Notes under the pieces: model-generated
What the model was told of the DNA's origin: nothing
Seen by the model: only the letters and a program-made list of their open reading frames with translations
Databases searched by the model: none
Translations under genes and position numbers: made by a program
Assembly (NCBI GenBank): GCA_947372225.1
Contig: CANBSV010000007.1
Location: 1 to 51,744 of the forward strand
Origin: Burkholderiales bacterium
GTDB taxonomy: Bacteria > Pseudomonadota > Gammaproteobacteria > Burkholderiales > Burkholderiaceae_C
Direction: 5' to 3'
DNA: 51,744 nucleotides
Shown here: piece by piece, positions 36,669 through 45,056 of the stretch
How the letters are laid out: every line of letters begins with the position of its first letter
Position numbering within the stretch: position 1 is the stretch's first letter

Positions 36669-37463
36669 ATGGCATTCGGACTCATCATCGTTGGCGACGA
36701 AATCCTCTCGGGTAAGCGCGCTGACAAGCACCTGTCCCGCGTGATCGAACTGCTGGCCGCACGCGGCCTCGCGCTCGACTGGGCTCGCTTCGTGGGCGAC
36801 GATCCGCCTCGCATCACAGTCGACTTGAAGGACGCGTTCGCGAGCGGCGATGTCGTGTTCTCGTGCGGCGGTATCGGCGCGACGCCTGACGACCACACGC
36901 GTCAATGCGCTGCCGACGCGCTGGGTCGGCCGCTGCAATCGCATCCGCAAGCGTGCGAGTTGATCCTCGAGCGCATGCGCGACGTGGCCGCTGAACAGGA
37001 TCTGCCCTTCGAGCCCGAGCGGGTCGACAACCTGCATCGCTTGCAGATGGGACGCTTTCCGCAGGGCGCCGGGATCATCCCCAACCCCTACAACAAGATT
37101 CCCGGGTTCTTCGTGGGCAGCGTGTACTTCGTGCCCGGCTTTCCGGTGATGGCGTGGCCGATGATCGAATGGGTGTTGGACCACCACTGCGCCCAATTGC
37201 ACCGCGCGGCCCCTCAGGTCGAGCGCTCGGTGATCGTCAAAGGCACGATGGAGTCGCTGCTGACGCCTTTGATGGTGGCCATCGAAGCGCAGCACGCCGG
37301 GGTGCGGGTGTTCAGCCTGCCCAGCGTAGACCACCCCGAGTGGGGTGCGCACATTGAACTGGGGGTCAAGGGTGAGTGTGCTGCCGTCGAGCCGGCTTAC
37401 CTGGGCCTCGTTCGGGGCCTGAAAAACCTCGGAGTCCATTTGGGCCCCGAGTTGGTGCGCTGA
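36669..37463 (+). CDS. Molybdopterin-binding (MoCF/CinA N-terminal type) domain protein
   Basis: A 264-residue protein built on the MoaB/MogA-like molybdopterin-binding fold, close to the N-terminal half of CinA but without its C-terminal deamidase domain. It has IIVGDEILSGKRADKHLSRVIELLA at the start, VVFSCGGIGATPDDHTR near residue 65 and PNPYNKIPGFFVGSVYFVPGFP near 140. These blocks carry the residues that would bind a nucleotide-linked or pterin substrate. Members in Burkholderiales are annotated as competence/damage-inducible, a name without functional proof; CinA relatives act in NAD or pyrophosphate chemistry. ATG 36669 lies at the family start. It ends 210 bp before glnA. Confidence 0.85.
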   Translation: MAFGLIIVGDEILSGKRADKHLSRVIELLAARGLALDWARFVGDDPPRITVDLKDAFASGDVVFSCGGIGATPDDHTRQCAADALGRPLQSHPQACELILERMRDVAAEQDLPFEPERVDNLHRLQMGRFPQGAGIIPNPYNKIPGFFVGSVYFVPGFPVMAWPMIEWVLDHHCAQLHRAAPQVERSVIVKGTMESLLTPLMVAIEAQHAGVRVFSLPSVDHPEWGAHIELGVKGECAAVEPAYLGLVRGLKNLGVHLGPELVR

Positions 37464-37575
37464 CGCCGCACCCATCGCACCGAGCTCATGCGTTGCGGGG
37501 GCTCAAGTACCCTGTACAACCGTCCTGTGCACGGTAACGATGCGCTCGCCAGCAGGAGCTCTCGATAGACCGTTC

Positions 37576-37593
37576 CGGGCACGCTTTCTGCTA
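37576..37593 (+). promoter_or_regulatory. Sigma-54 (RpoN) promoter of glnA
   Basis: CGGGCACGCTTTCTGCTA fits the -24/-12 consensus YTGGCACGN4TTGCW with two changes; the essential GG and GC are kept at the right spacing. It lies 81 bp before the glnA start codon. NtrC, encoded 3 kb downstream, is the expected activator. I could not identify clear NtrC sites in 37464-37575. Confidence 0.75.
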
Positions 37594-37615
37594 CATTCCC
37601 CTGCGCATTTTTGGG

Positions 37616-37631
37616 GCGCCCCCTCGGGCGC
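37616..37631 (+). promoter_or_regulatory. Leader hairpin before glnA
   Basis: GCGCCC (37616-37621) and GGGCGC (37626-37631) form a 6-bp GC-only stem with loop CCTC, preceded by TTTTTGGGG and followed by TTCTTCCTC, within the glnA leader. It may be a weak terminator or mRNA-stability element; a role is unproven. Confidence 0.35.
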
Positions 37632-37673
37632 TTCTTCCTCACACCCATTTAGCTTCCAGCTAGGAGATTCCTG

Positions 37674-39089
37674 ATGGCCAAGACCGTTGCCGACGTGATC
37701 AAGATGGTGAAGGACAACGAAATCAAGTTCGTTGATTTCCGTTTCACTGACACCCGCGGCAAAGAACAGCACGTCACCGTGCCCGTGTCCCACTTCGACG
37801 AAGACAAGTTCTCGTCAGGTCATGCCTTCGACGGTTCGTCGATCGCCGGCTGGAAGGGCATTGAAGCGTCGGACATGCAACTCATGCCTGACCCCAACAC
37901 CGCCAACATCGACCCCTTCTTCGAAGAGCCGACGCTGATCCTCACCTGCGACGTGGTCGAGCCGGGTGACGGCAAGCCCTACGAGCGCGATCCGCGTTCG
38001 CTGGCCAAGCGCGCAGAGGCCTACATGAAGGCCTCCGGCCTGGGCGACACCGCTTACTTCGGCCCTGAGCCCGAGTTCTTCGTGTTCGACAACGTTCGCT
38101 GGGGCAACGACATGTCGGGCTGCTTCTCGAAGATCGAGGCGGAAGAAGCTGCCTGGAATACCGGAAAGGAATACGAGCACGGCAACACCGGTCACCGTCC
38201 TTCGGTCAAGGGTGGCTACTTCCCAGTGCCGCCGGTCGACAGCGCTCAGGACATGCGCTCCGAGATGTGCCTGGTGCTCGAGTCGCTGGGCATCCCGGTT
38301 GAAGTGCACCACCACGAAGTGGCCAACGCCGGCCAGATGGAAATCGGCACCAAGTTCAGCACGCTGATCCAGCGCGCCGACTGGATCCAGTTGCAAAAGT
38401 ACGTGATCCACAACGTGGCTCACTCGTACGGCAAGACGGCCACCTTCATGCCCAAGCCCATCGTTGGCGACAACGGCTCGGGCATGCACGTTCACCAGTC
38501 GGTCTGGAAAGACGGCAAGAACCTGTTTGCCGGTGACGGCTACGCCGGCCTGAGCGAATACGCCCTGTACTACATCGGCGGCATCATCAAGCACGCTCGC
38601 GCGCTCAATGCCATCACGAATCCGGGCACCAACAGCTACAAGCGCCTGGTGCCGGGCTTCGAAGCGCCGGTCAAGCTGGCCTACTCGGCCAAGAACCGCT
38701 CGGCTTCGATCCGCATTCCGTATGTGGGCAACCCCAAGGGTCGCCGCATCGAAGCGCGTTTCCCTGATCCACTGATGAACCCGTACCTCGGCTTCTCGGC
38801 ACTGCTGATGGCCGGTCTGGACGGCGTGGAAAACAAGATCCATCCGGGCGAAGCCGCCACGAAGGATCTGTACCACCTGCCTCCGGAAGAAGACAAGCTG
38901 ATCCCGACCGTGTGCCACAGCCTCGACCAGGCGCTGGAGTACCTCGACAAGGATCGCGCGTTCCTGACCAAGGGCGGCGTGTTCACCGATGCCTACATCG
39001 ATGCTTACATCGAACTCAAGATGCAGGAAGTCACCCGCTTCCGCATGGCGACCCACCCGGTCGAGTTCGACATGTACTACAGCCTCTGA
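37674..39089 (+). CDS. glnA: Glutamine synthetase, type I
   Basis: A 471-residue GSI-beta enzyme that makes glutamine from glutamate, ammonia and ATP. Signatures are FDGSSIAGWKGIEASDM, the metal-binding YFGPEPEFFVFD, VEVHHHEVANAGQMEIG, the ATP site KPIVGDNGSGMHVHQS and the adenylylation site with Tyr400 in KDLYHLPPEE, so GlnE-type control is expected. The start ATG has TAGGAG 7 nt upstream. Transcription is probably driven by the sigma-54 promoter at 37576 and ended by the terminator at 39112. The gene order glnA - small secreted protein - ntrB - ntrC is usual for this group. Confidence 0.97.
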   Translation: MAKTVADVIKMVKDNEIKFVDFRFTDTRGKEQHVTVPVSHFDEDKFSSGHAFDGSSIAGWKGIEASDMQLMPDPNTANIDPFFEEPTLILTCDVVEPGDGKPYERDPRSLAKRAEAYMKASGLGDTAYFGPEPEFFVFDNVRWGNDMSGCFSKIEAEEAAWNTGKEYEHGNTGHRPSVKGGYFPVPPVDSAQDMRSEMCLVLESLGIPVEVHHHEVANAGQMEIGTKFSTLIQRADWIQLQKYVIHNVAHSYGKTATFMPKPIVGDNGSGMHVHQSVWKDGKNLFAGDGYAGLSEYALYYIGGIIKHARALNAITNPGTNSYKRLVPGFEAPVKLAYSAKNRSASIRIPYVGNPKGRRIEARFPDPLMNPYLGFSALLMAGLDGVENKIHPGEAATKDLYHLPPEEDKLIPTVCHSLDQALEYLDKDRAFLTKGGVFTDAYIDAYIELKMQEVTRFRMATHPVEFDMYYSL

Positions 39090-39111
39090 AGCCTCAGGGG
39101 TCTGACTGAAG

Positions 39112-39136
39112 GGGACGGCTTTTGCCGTCCCTTTTT
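39112..39136 (+). terminator. Rho-independent terminator of glnA
   Basis: Perfect 8-bp stem GGGACGGC (39112-39119) and GCCGTCCC (39124-39131) with TTTT loop, followed by TTTTT. It stands 22 bp behind the glnA stop and would separate glnA from ntrB/ntrC expression. Confidence 0.92.
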
Positions 39137-39242
39137 CATTCTTCCCGTCATGTTGCATGGCCGACAATCCATCTCAAGCGGCAGCCCTGTGGGCATCACC
39201 CCGACGCGGGCTGCTGGCGCATCAGAGACAAGAGGCCACCAG

Positions 39243-39746
39243 ATGAAGACTTGCAACGTCGCTCGGATCGGATGCTGGCTGGGTGCCATCAGCGCGCTGT
39301 TATCGGCCGTGCCCGCCCGCGCAGAGGGCGACTCGCCGCTGTACCGCTGCCCCGGTGATCTGTACACGAACTCACTCAGCGCCAAGGAGGCGCAGGACAA
39401 GGGTTGTCGCACGCTTGAAGGATCGCCGATCACCATCATTGCGCCGCCGAAGCGGGCGCAGGCCGCGGCATCCAAACAGTCTCCGTCTGACAACCGCATC
39501 GATCCCGCCGTTCAAAAGGCGCGTGACAGCGATGCACGGCGAATTCTTGAGGGCGAACTGCGGCGTGACGAGGAGCGATTGGCCGAGTTGCGCAAGGAGT
39601 ACAACGCCGGCGAGCCGGAGCGACGTGGCGATGAGCGCAACTACCAGAAGTACCTCGACCGCACCGCCGAGCTGAAAGCGTCCATCGCCCGCAAGGAAGG
39701 CGACATCGCGGCCATCAAGCGCGAGTTGGTCAAGGTGGCTCCGTGA
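39243..39746 (+). CDS. Small exported protein with DUF4124-like start and coiled coil
   Basis: A 167-residue protein with a signal peptide (residues 1-27, up to VPARA) and a mature part that begins like the DUF4124 group: SPLYRCPGDLYTNSLSAKEAQDKGCRTLEG, with two cysteines that could pair. From residue 85 it is a charged coiled coil (ARRILEGELRRDEERLAELRKEY). Its position between glnA and ntrB is conserved in related bacteria as far as I know, but no nitrogen role is proven. ATG 39243 is the signal-peptide start; the open frame to 39150 precedes it. It is 43 bp ahead of ntrB and could share its transcript. Confidence 0.75.
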   Translation: MKTCNVARIGCWLGAISALLSAVPARAEGDSPLYRCPGDLYTNSLSAKEAQDKGCRTLEGSPITIIAPPKRAQAAASKQSPSDNRIDPAVQKARDSDARRILEGELRRDEERLAELRKEYNAGEPERRGDERNYQKYLDRTAELKASIARKEGDIAAIKRELVKVAP

Positions 39747-39789
39747 CTGCGCGGCGCTTGCCACTGCCGAGTTTCTTTGCCGAGCCTTG

Positions 39790-40863
39790 ATGTCTGAGAA
39801 CACCCCATCGCCGTACGCGGCCTTTGACCATTTGGCCACTTTGGTGGCCGTTGTGCAGCCCGACGGGCGATGCGTATTCGCCAACGCAGCCTTCGGGGAT
39901 GTGCTGGGTTGGTCGAGCCGAAGCCGCATGCGCGATTCGCTCTACGACTGGTTCATCGATGCGCAGCCCGTGCGCGACACGGTGGCCGCTGTACTGCGCA
40001 ACGACTTCTCGTCGAGCCGCTTCGACGCCTTGCTGCGCCGGCCCGTGCTCACCAACGCCGACACCTTGCCGGTGCACGTCATCGTCAACCAGATGGAAGG
40101 CACGACCGATGTGCTGATCGAACTGGTCGAGATCGAGCAGCAGACGCGGCAGGCCCGCGAAGAGCGTGCACTCGGTCAGGCGCGTGCCACCAAAGAGCTG
40201 ATCCGCAACCTGGCACACGAGATCAAGAATCCGCTGGGCGGCATCCGCGGCGCAGCGCAGTTGCTCGAGATGGAGCTCGAGTCGCGCACGCTCACCGAGT
40301 ACACGCAGGTGATCATCCAGGAGGCCGACCGGCTGCAAGCGCTGGTCGACCGCCTGCTGGCGCCGCATCGCAAGCCCCATGTCGTGAGCGACGTCAATGT
40401 GCACGAGGTCTGTGAGCGCGTACGCTCGCTGATCCTGGCTGAATTTCCTCGGGGGTTGTGTGTCGAGCGCGACTACGACACCTCGATTCCCGACTTTCGT
40501 GGCGACCGCGAGCAACTCATCCAGGCGGTGCTCAACATCGCTCACAACGCCGCGCAGGCGCTGGCCGAGCGCATCTTGGGTGGCGATGCACAGATCACGC
40601 TGCGCACGCGCATTGCTCGCCAGGTCACGCTGGGCAAGCAGCGCTATCGACTGGCACTGGAATTGCAGGTAGAGGACAACGGTCCCGGAATTCCGGAATC
40701 GATACGTGACCGAATCTTTTACCCGTTGGTGTCGGGGCGAGATAGCGGGTCGGGGCTGGGGTTGACGCTGGCGCAAACCTTTGTGCAGCAGCACCACGGA
40801 ACGGTTGAATGCGAGAGCGAGCCCGGAAAGACCCGGTTCAAGATCTTGATTCCGCTGCCCTGA
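39790..40863 (+). CDS. glnL: Nitrogen regulation sensor kinase NtrB
   Basis: A 357-residue soluble kinase: a PAS domain (about 10-115), dimerisation domain with the phosphorylated histidine in NLAHEIKNPLGGIRGAAQLLE, and ATPase with NIAHNAAQAL (N box), VEDNGPGIP and SGRDSGSGLGLTLAQ. This is the NtrB (GlnL) plan and sequence. With PII protein (not in this window) it phosphorylates or dephosphorylates NtrC according to nitrogen supply. ATG 39790 follows a TTG at 39787; either could start translation. It is 51 bp ahead of ntrC and forms a unit with it. Confidence 0.94.
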   Translation: MSENTPSPYAAFDHLATLVAVVQPDGRCVFANAAFGDVLGWSSRSRMRDSLYDWFIDAQPVRDTVAAVLRNDFSSSRFDALLRRPVLTNADTLPVHVIVNQMEGTTDVLIELVEIEQQTRQAREERALGQARATKELIRNLAHEIKNPLGGIRGAAQLLEMELESRTLTEYTQVIIQEADRLQALVDRLLAPHRKPHVVSDVNVHEVCERVRSLILAEFPRGLCVERDYDTSIPDFRGDREQLIQAVLNIAHNAAQALAERILGGDAQITLRTRIARQVTLGKQRYRLALELQVEDNGPGIPESIRDRIFYPLVSGRDSGSGLGLTLAQTFVQQHHGTVECESEPGKTRFKILIPLP

Positions 40864-40914
40864 TCGGCTGTTGCCACCGGCTTTGACCGGGGTTTCCCTT
40901 TCGAGAGGCAGTGC

Positions 40915-42444
40915 ATGAAACCCATCTGGATTGTTGACGACGACCAGTCCATCCGCTTCGTGCTCGAGAAGGCTCTGGCCCGCGAGGGTCTGGCCGTGCG
41001 CAGCTTCACCAATCCGCGCGATGTGCTTGCCGCGCTGGACGACGACGTGCCGCAGGTGCTGGTGTCCGACATCCGCATGCCAGGCGGCTCGGGCATCGAT
41101 TTGCTGGCCAAGGTCAAGCAAAGCCACCCGCAGATGCAGGTCATCATCATGACCGCCTACTCCGACCTCGACAGCGCAGTCAGCGCCTTCCAGGGCGGCG
41201 CGTTCGAGTACCTGCCCAAGCCGTTCGATGTGCCCAAGGCGGTTGAGTTGATCCGCCGCGCGCTCGACGAGTGCCTGCGCGAATCGGTGCTCGACGAGCG
41301 GTTGGCCGAGGTGCCCGAGATGCTCGGCCAGGCCCCCGCCATGCAGGATGTGTTTCGAGCCATCGGGCGCTTGAGCCAGAGCATTGTCACCGTGCTGATC
41401 ACGGGCGAGTCGGGCTCGGGCAAGGAACTGGTCGCCCACGCGCTGCACAAGCACAGCCCTCGCGCCAGCGGGCCGTTCGTCGCCATCAACACCGCAGCCA
41501 TTCCGAAAGACCTGCTGGAGAGCGAGCTGTTCGGTCACGAGCGCGGTGCTTTCACCGGCGCGCAGACCACGCGGCGCGGGCGCTTCGAGCAAGCCGATGG
41601 CGGGACGCTCTTTCTCGACGAGATCGGCGACATGCCGTTCGATCTGCAAACGCGGTTGCTGCGCGTGCTCAGCGACGGACAGTTCTACCGCGTGGGCGGA
41701 CACAGCCCGATGCGCAGCAACGTTCGCGTGATCGCTGCGACCCACCAGAACCTCGAGGACCGCGTCAAGCAAGGCGTCTTCCGTGAAGACCTGTTCCACC
41801 GCCTCAACGTGATCCGCCTGCGCCTGCCCGCGCTGCGCGAGCGCCAGGAAGACGTTCCCGCGCTGGCGCGGTTTTTCCTGCAGAAAAGCGCGAAGGAGCT
41901 CGGCGTTGAGGCCAAGCGCATCACCGACGCCGCGCTGGCTCGCATGACGCACTTCGACTTCCCGGGCAACGTGCGCCAGCTCGAAAACATCTGCCACTGG
42001 CTGACCGTGATGGCGCCGGCGCAAACGATCGAGGCCAAGGACCTGCCGCCCGAGTTGCAATCAATCTCGACCCCGCCGGCCGCGCCCGTGGCCGTGGTGG
42101 CGCATGCGGCGGTTGATTCATCGATCGCTGAGGTGCCGGAACTCGCCGTGCCTTCGGGTTCCTCAGCGCTGTTGTCAGACCACGTGGCCGATGTGCCGCC
42201 CGTGTCTGCGCCGGCGACGGTCTCGTCCGCCGGCTGGCTGGCCGATCTGGAAACCGAATCGCGCCGTTTGCTGCAAGCCGGCGAGCCGGGCGTGTGGGAC
42301 ACGCTCACGCGTCAGTTCGAAGCCCAGCTCATCCACACGGCGCTCGACATCACGCGCGGGCGGCGCATCGAGGCCGCGCAAAAGCTCGGCATCGGTCGCA
42401 ACACCATCACCCGCAAGATCCAGGAGCTCGGGCTCGACGACTGA
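40915..42444 (+). CDS. glnG: Nitrogen regulator NtrC, sigma-54-dependent activator
   Basis: A 509-residue activator: receiver (1-120, phosphoacceptor in VSDIRMPGGSG), AAA+ domain (about 140-375) with Walker A GESGSGKELVAHAL, the sigma-54-contacting loop GAFTGA, Walker B LFLDEIGD and R-finger region FPGNVRQLENICHW, then an alanine/proline-rich linker and a Fis-type helix-turn-helix (GRRIEAAQKLGIGRNTITRKIQEL). It should activate glnA through the sigma-54 promoter at 37576. The linker (about 385-445) is longer than in the enterobacterial protein. ATG 40915 has GAGAGG 9 nt upstream. Confidence 0.96.
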   Translation: MKPIWIVDDDQSIRFVLEKALAREGLAVRSFTNPRDVLAALDDDVPQVLVSDIRMPGGSGIDLLAKVKQSHPQMQVIIMTAYSDLDSAVSAFQGGAFEYLPKPFDVPKAVELIRRALDECLRESVLDERLAEVPEMLGQAPAMQDVFRAIGRLSQSIVTVLITGESGSGKELVAHALHKHSPRASGPFVAINTAAIPKDLLESELFGHERGAFTGAQTTRRGRFEQADGGTLFLDEIGDMPFDLQTRLLRVLSDGQFYRVGGHSPMRSNVRVIAATHQNLEDRVKQGVFREDLFHRLNVIRLRLPALRERQEDVPALARFFLQKSAKELGVEAKRITDAALARMTHFDFPGNVRQLENICHWLTVMAPAQTIEAKDLPPELQSISTPPAAPVAVVAHAAVDSSIAEVPELAVPSGSSALLSDHVADVPPVSAPATVSSAGWLADLETESRRLLQAGEPGVWDTLTRQFEAQLIHTALDITRGRRIEAAQKLGIGRNTITRKIQELGLDD

Positions 42445-42472
42445 GCCAGCGCGCTGGTGACCTCGCTCAGTC
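42439..42472. terminator. Inverted repeat between convergent ntrC and exonuclease genes
   Basis: GACTGAGC (42439-42446) and GCTCAGTC (42465-42472) are perfect 8-bp inverted repeats that span both stop codons; an inner palindrome CCAGCGCGCTGG lies at 42446-42457. No T run follows on either strand, so a bidirectional terminator is only a possibility. Confidence 0.35.
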
Positions 42473-43249
42473 GTTGAGCGTGACCATCACCGGCGCGTGA
42501 TCGCTGGGCCGCTCATGCTTGCGCGGCAGCTTGTCGATCGTGCACGCGCTCACCGCAGGCTTGAGCGCATCGCTCACCAGGATGTGGTCGATGCGCAGCC
42601 CCTGGTTCTTGCGAAACGCCAGGTTGCGGTAATCCCACCAGCTCCAGGTGCGTGGCGCCTGCTCGAACAACCGGTATGCGTCGTGCATGCCGAGTGACAG
42701 AAGCCGCTGGAAGTGCGCGCGCTCTTGCGGCGTGCACAGCACCTGACCGGCCCAGGCCACCGGGTCGTGCACGTCGCGGTCTTCGGGCGCGATGTTGAAG
42801 TCGCCCACCAGCACCAGCCGGCGATTGGCTTGCAGCTCATCGGCGATCCAGGTCTGCAGCGCTTCCAGCCAGGCCAGCTTGTACTGAAACTTGTCGCTGT
42901 CGACCGACTGCCCGTTGGGAAAGTACGCGCCGATCACCCGCGTGTCTCCCAGCGTGGCGGCGATCACCCGCGATTGCTCGTCCATGAAGCCGGGGATGTT
43001 CTTCACCACCGCCTCGGCGGCCGGTGCGCCCGCGGGCGTCAGCAACGCCACGCCGTTGTAGGTCTTCTGTCCGAACCACTGTGCTGCGTACCCCGCTTCG
43101 GCCAGCGCCGCGTGCGGAAACTTGTCGTCGGTGAGCTTGGTTTCCTGCAGGCACAGTGCGTCGGGCCGATGCTCGCCCAGCCAGTCGATCACCTGCGGCA
43201 GCCGCACGGCGAGGGAGTTGACGTTCCAAGTGGCAATTCGCATGGTCAT
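42467..43249 (-). CDS. xth: Exodeoxyribonuclease III
   Basis: A 258-260-residue AP endonuclease/3' exonuclease of the ExoIII family used in base-excision repair. It shows RIATWNVNSLAVRLPQV, LCLQETKL with the metal-binding glutamate, YNGVALL, VGDFNIAPEDRDVHDP, WSWWDYRNLAFRKNQGLRIDHILVS and the terminal SDHAPVM with the catalytic Asp-His pair. The start is ATG 43249 or, better, ATG 43243 (MRIATWNV). It lies 9 bp behind the OFA transporter gene on the same strand, although the functions are unrelated, and is convergent with ntrC. Confidence 0.95.
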   Translation of the reverse strand: MTMRIATWNVNSLAVRLPQVIDWLGEHRPDALCLQETKLTDDKFPHAALAEAGYAAQWFGQKTYNGVALLTPAGAPAAEAVVKNIPGFMDEQSRVIAATLGDTRVIGAYFPNGQSVDSDKFQYKLAWLEALQTWIADELQANRRLVLVGDFNIAPEDRDVHDPVAWAGQVLCTPQERAHFQRLLSLGMHDAYRLFEQAPRTWSWWDYRNLAFRKNQGLRIDHILVSDALKPAVSACTIDKLPRKHERPSDHAPVMVTLND

Positions 43250-43258
43250 TTCGCTGCG

Positions 43259-44926
43259 TCAGTTGATGAACTTCGACACGCTGAGGATCGTGCGGTACAC
43301 GCCCCAAGCCAGGGGTAGGCCGACGGCCGTCCACGCGAGGACGACCCACACGGTCGGGGTGGCTTGGGCAGGCTGGCTGCCCGCGCCGGCTTCGGCGGCT
43401 GCTGCGCGTTCGTGGGCGAGCCGGCGTTCTTCGGCCAGTTCGGCATCGGTCATGAAGTGCTTGGCGTCGAGGGGACGGATCAGCAGGTTGCTGATGAGGC
43501 CCACCATCAGCATGCCCACCAGGATGTACATCGTCTGGTTGTAGACCTGCTCGCGCGGCAGGCCCAGGCCGAGCTGGTAGTCGCGCATGTAGTTCACGAC
43601 CACCGGCCCGAGCACGCCGGCCGTGGCCCAGGCGGTGAGCAGCCGCCCGTGGATGGCGCCCACCATCTGCGTGCCGAACAGGTCGGCCAGGTACGCCGGC
43701 ACGGTGGCAAAGCCGCCGCCGTACATGCTCAGGATGATGCACAAGGCGCCCACGAAAGCCAGCTTGCTGCCCGCCGCGGCTGAGGTGGGCACGCTGGCGT
43801 ACAGCAACCCGCCCAGCACGAAGAACACCACGTAGGTTGTCTTGCGCCCGAGCTTGTCGGACAGGCTGGCCCAGAAGAAGCGCCCGCCGATGTTGAACAG
43901 GCTGAGCAGCGCGGTGAAGCCTGCTGCCACGCCGGCGATGGCGGTGAGCTCGGTCTTGTCGAGCTCGCCGAACTTCTTGGTCAGACCGATCAGGCTGCCG
44001 CCGAACACCTCTTGCAGCATCGGGCTGGCCATGCCGATCACGCCGATTCCGGCCGACACGTTCATGCACAGCACCACCCACACCAGCCAGAACTGCGGAA
44101 TGCCCCAGACCTTGCGCACGTGCACATGGCGCTGGGTGATCATGGCGTCGTGCGCCTGTGCCGGCGGTGGCGTCCAGCCGGCGGGCTTCCAACCTGATGC
44201 CGGGATGCGGTACGACAGCGCCCCGCCCATCATGAAGACGAAGTAGATCGCCGCCATCACCACGAAGGTGGGCGCCACGCCCATCTGCTCGGGTGTGGCA
44301 AAGGCCTTCATGAGCTCGGCCGCGAGCGGCGAGCCGATCATGGCGCCGCCGCCGAAGCCCATGATCGCCATGCCGGTGGCCATGCCGCGACGGTCAGGAA
44401 ACCACTTGATGAGCGTGCTGACCGGCGAGATGTAGCCCAGCCCCAGCCCGATGCCGCCGATCACGCCCGAGCCCAGCAGCATCATCCAGAACTGGTGCTG
44501 TTGCACGCCGAGTGCCGAGATCAGCATGCCGCCGCACCAGCACACGGCGCTGACCACGCCGGCCTTGCGCGGGCCCACCCGTTCGAGCCAGCCGCCCCAC
44601 AGCGCGGCCGAGCTGCCCAGCAGCACGAAGAACAGCGTGTACATCCAACCCAGCGTCGAGATCTTCCAATCGCAGTTGCTGATGAACAGCTCCTGCCAGA
44701 AGCCGACCTCGGGGCCGCACTTGAGGGCTTCCTTGATGCCCAGCGCCTTGGACAGCGGCAGCCAGAACACCGAAAAGCCATACGCCATGCCGATGCACAG
44801 ATGGATGGCCAGCGCGGCCGGCGGCACCAGCCAGCGGTTGAAGCCGGGCGGGGCGATGGTGCGCTCCTTCGCCAGGAAGCTGTGGCTGCTGGACCGTCCA
44901 GCGTCGGGGGTGGGAACCTGGGCCAT
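43259..44926 (-). CDS. OFA-family major facilitator transporter
   Basis: A 555-residue permease of the major facilitator superfamily, OFA (oxalate:formate antiporter) type, with about twelve transmembrane helices plus a thirteenth near the C-terminus (WVVLAWTAVGLPLAWGVYR). Typical are the start NRWLVPPAALAIHLCIGMAYGFSVFW, the loop GPRKAGVVSA, and LGYISPVSTLIKWFPDRRGMATG. The insert with CGPEVGFWQELFISNCDWKIS between helices 1 and 2 is seen in the betaproteobacterial subgroup. ATG 44926 (MAQVPTPD) is preferred to the upstream TTG/ATG frame. The substrate is probably a monocarboxylate, but oxalate cannot be claimed. It is 130 bp downstream of the P450 gene on the same strand. Confidence 0.88.
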   Translation of the reverse strand: MAQVPTPDAGRSSSHSFLAKERTIAPPGFNRWLVPPAALAIHLCIGMAYGFSVFWLPLSKALGIKEALKCGPEVGFWQELFISNCDWKISTLGWMYTLFFVLLGSSAALWGGWLERVGPRKAGVVSAVCWCGGMLISALGVQQHQFWMMLLGSGVIGGIGLGLGYISPVSTLIKWFPDRRGMATGMAIMGFGGGAMIGSPLAAELMKAFATPEQMGVAPTFVVMAAIYFVFMMGGALSYRIPASGWKPAGWTPPPAQAHDAMITQRHVHVRKVWGIPQFWLVWVVLCMNVSAGIGVIGMASPMLQEVFGGSLIGLTKKFGELDKTELTAIAGVAAGFTALLSLFNIGGRFFWASLSDKLGRKTTYVVFFVLGGLLYASVPTSAAAGSKLAFVGALCIILSMYGGGFATVPAYLADLFGTQMVGAIHGRLLTAWATAGVLGPVVVNYMRDYQLGLGLPREQVYNQTMYILVGMLMVGLISNLLIRPLDAKHFMTDAELAEERRLAHERAAAAEAGAGSQPAQATPTVWVVLAWTAVGLPLAWGVYRTILSVSKFIN

Positions 44927-45056
44927 CGAGACTCCGATCAGTGATTGCACCGCTGGCGGCTGGCCAGCTCGCGCGTGAGGGAGCCGCATTCTCTTCGGTG
45001 TCGAGCCCGGCGCGGGCACACGGTGTGGGCTGGCGTCCACACCGCCGCATCGTGCT

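Noticed and set aside
39730..42060. 776-residue minus-strand open frame opposite ntrB/ntrC
   Set aside because: Antisense shadow of two clearly identified genes; no domain or start signal.
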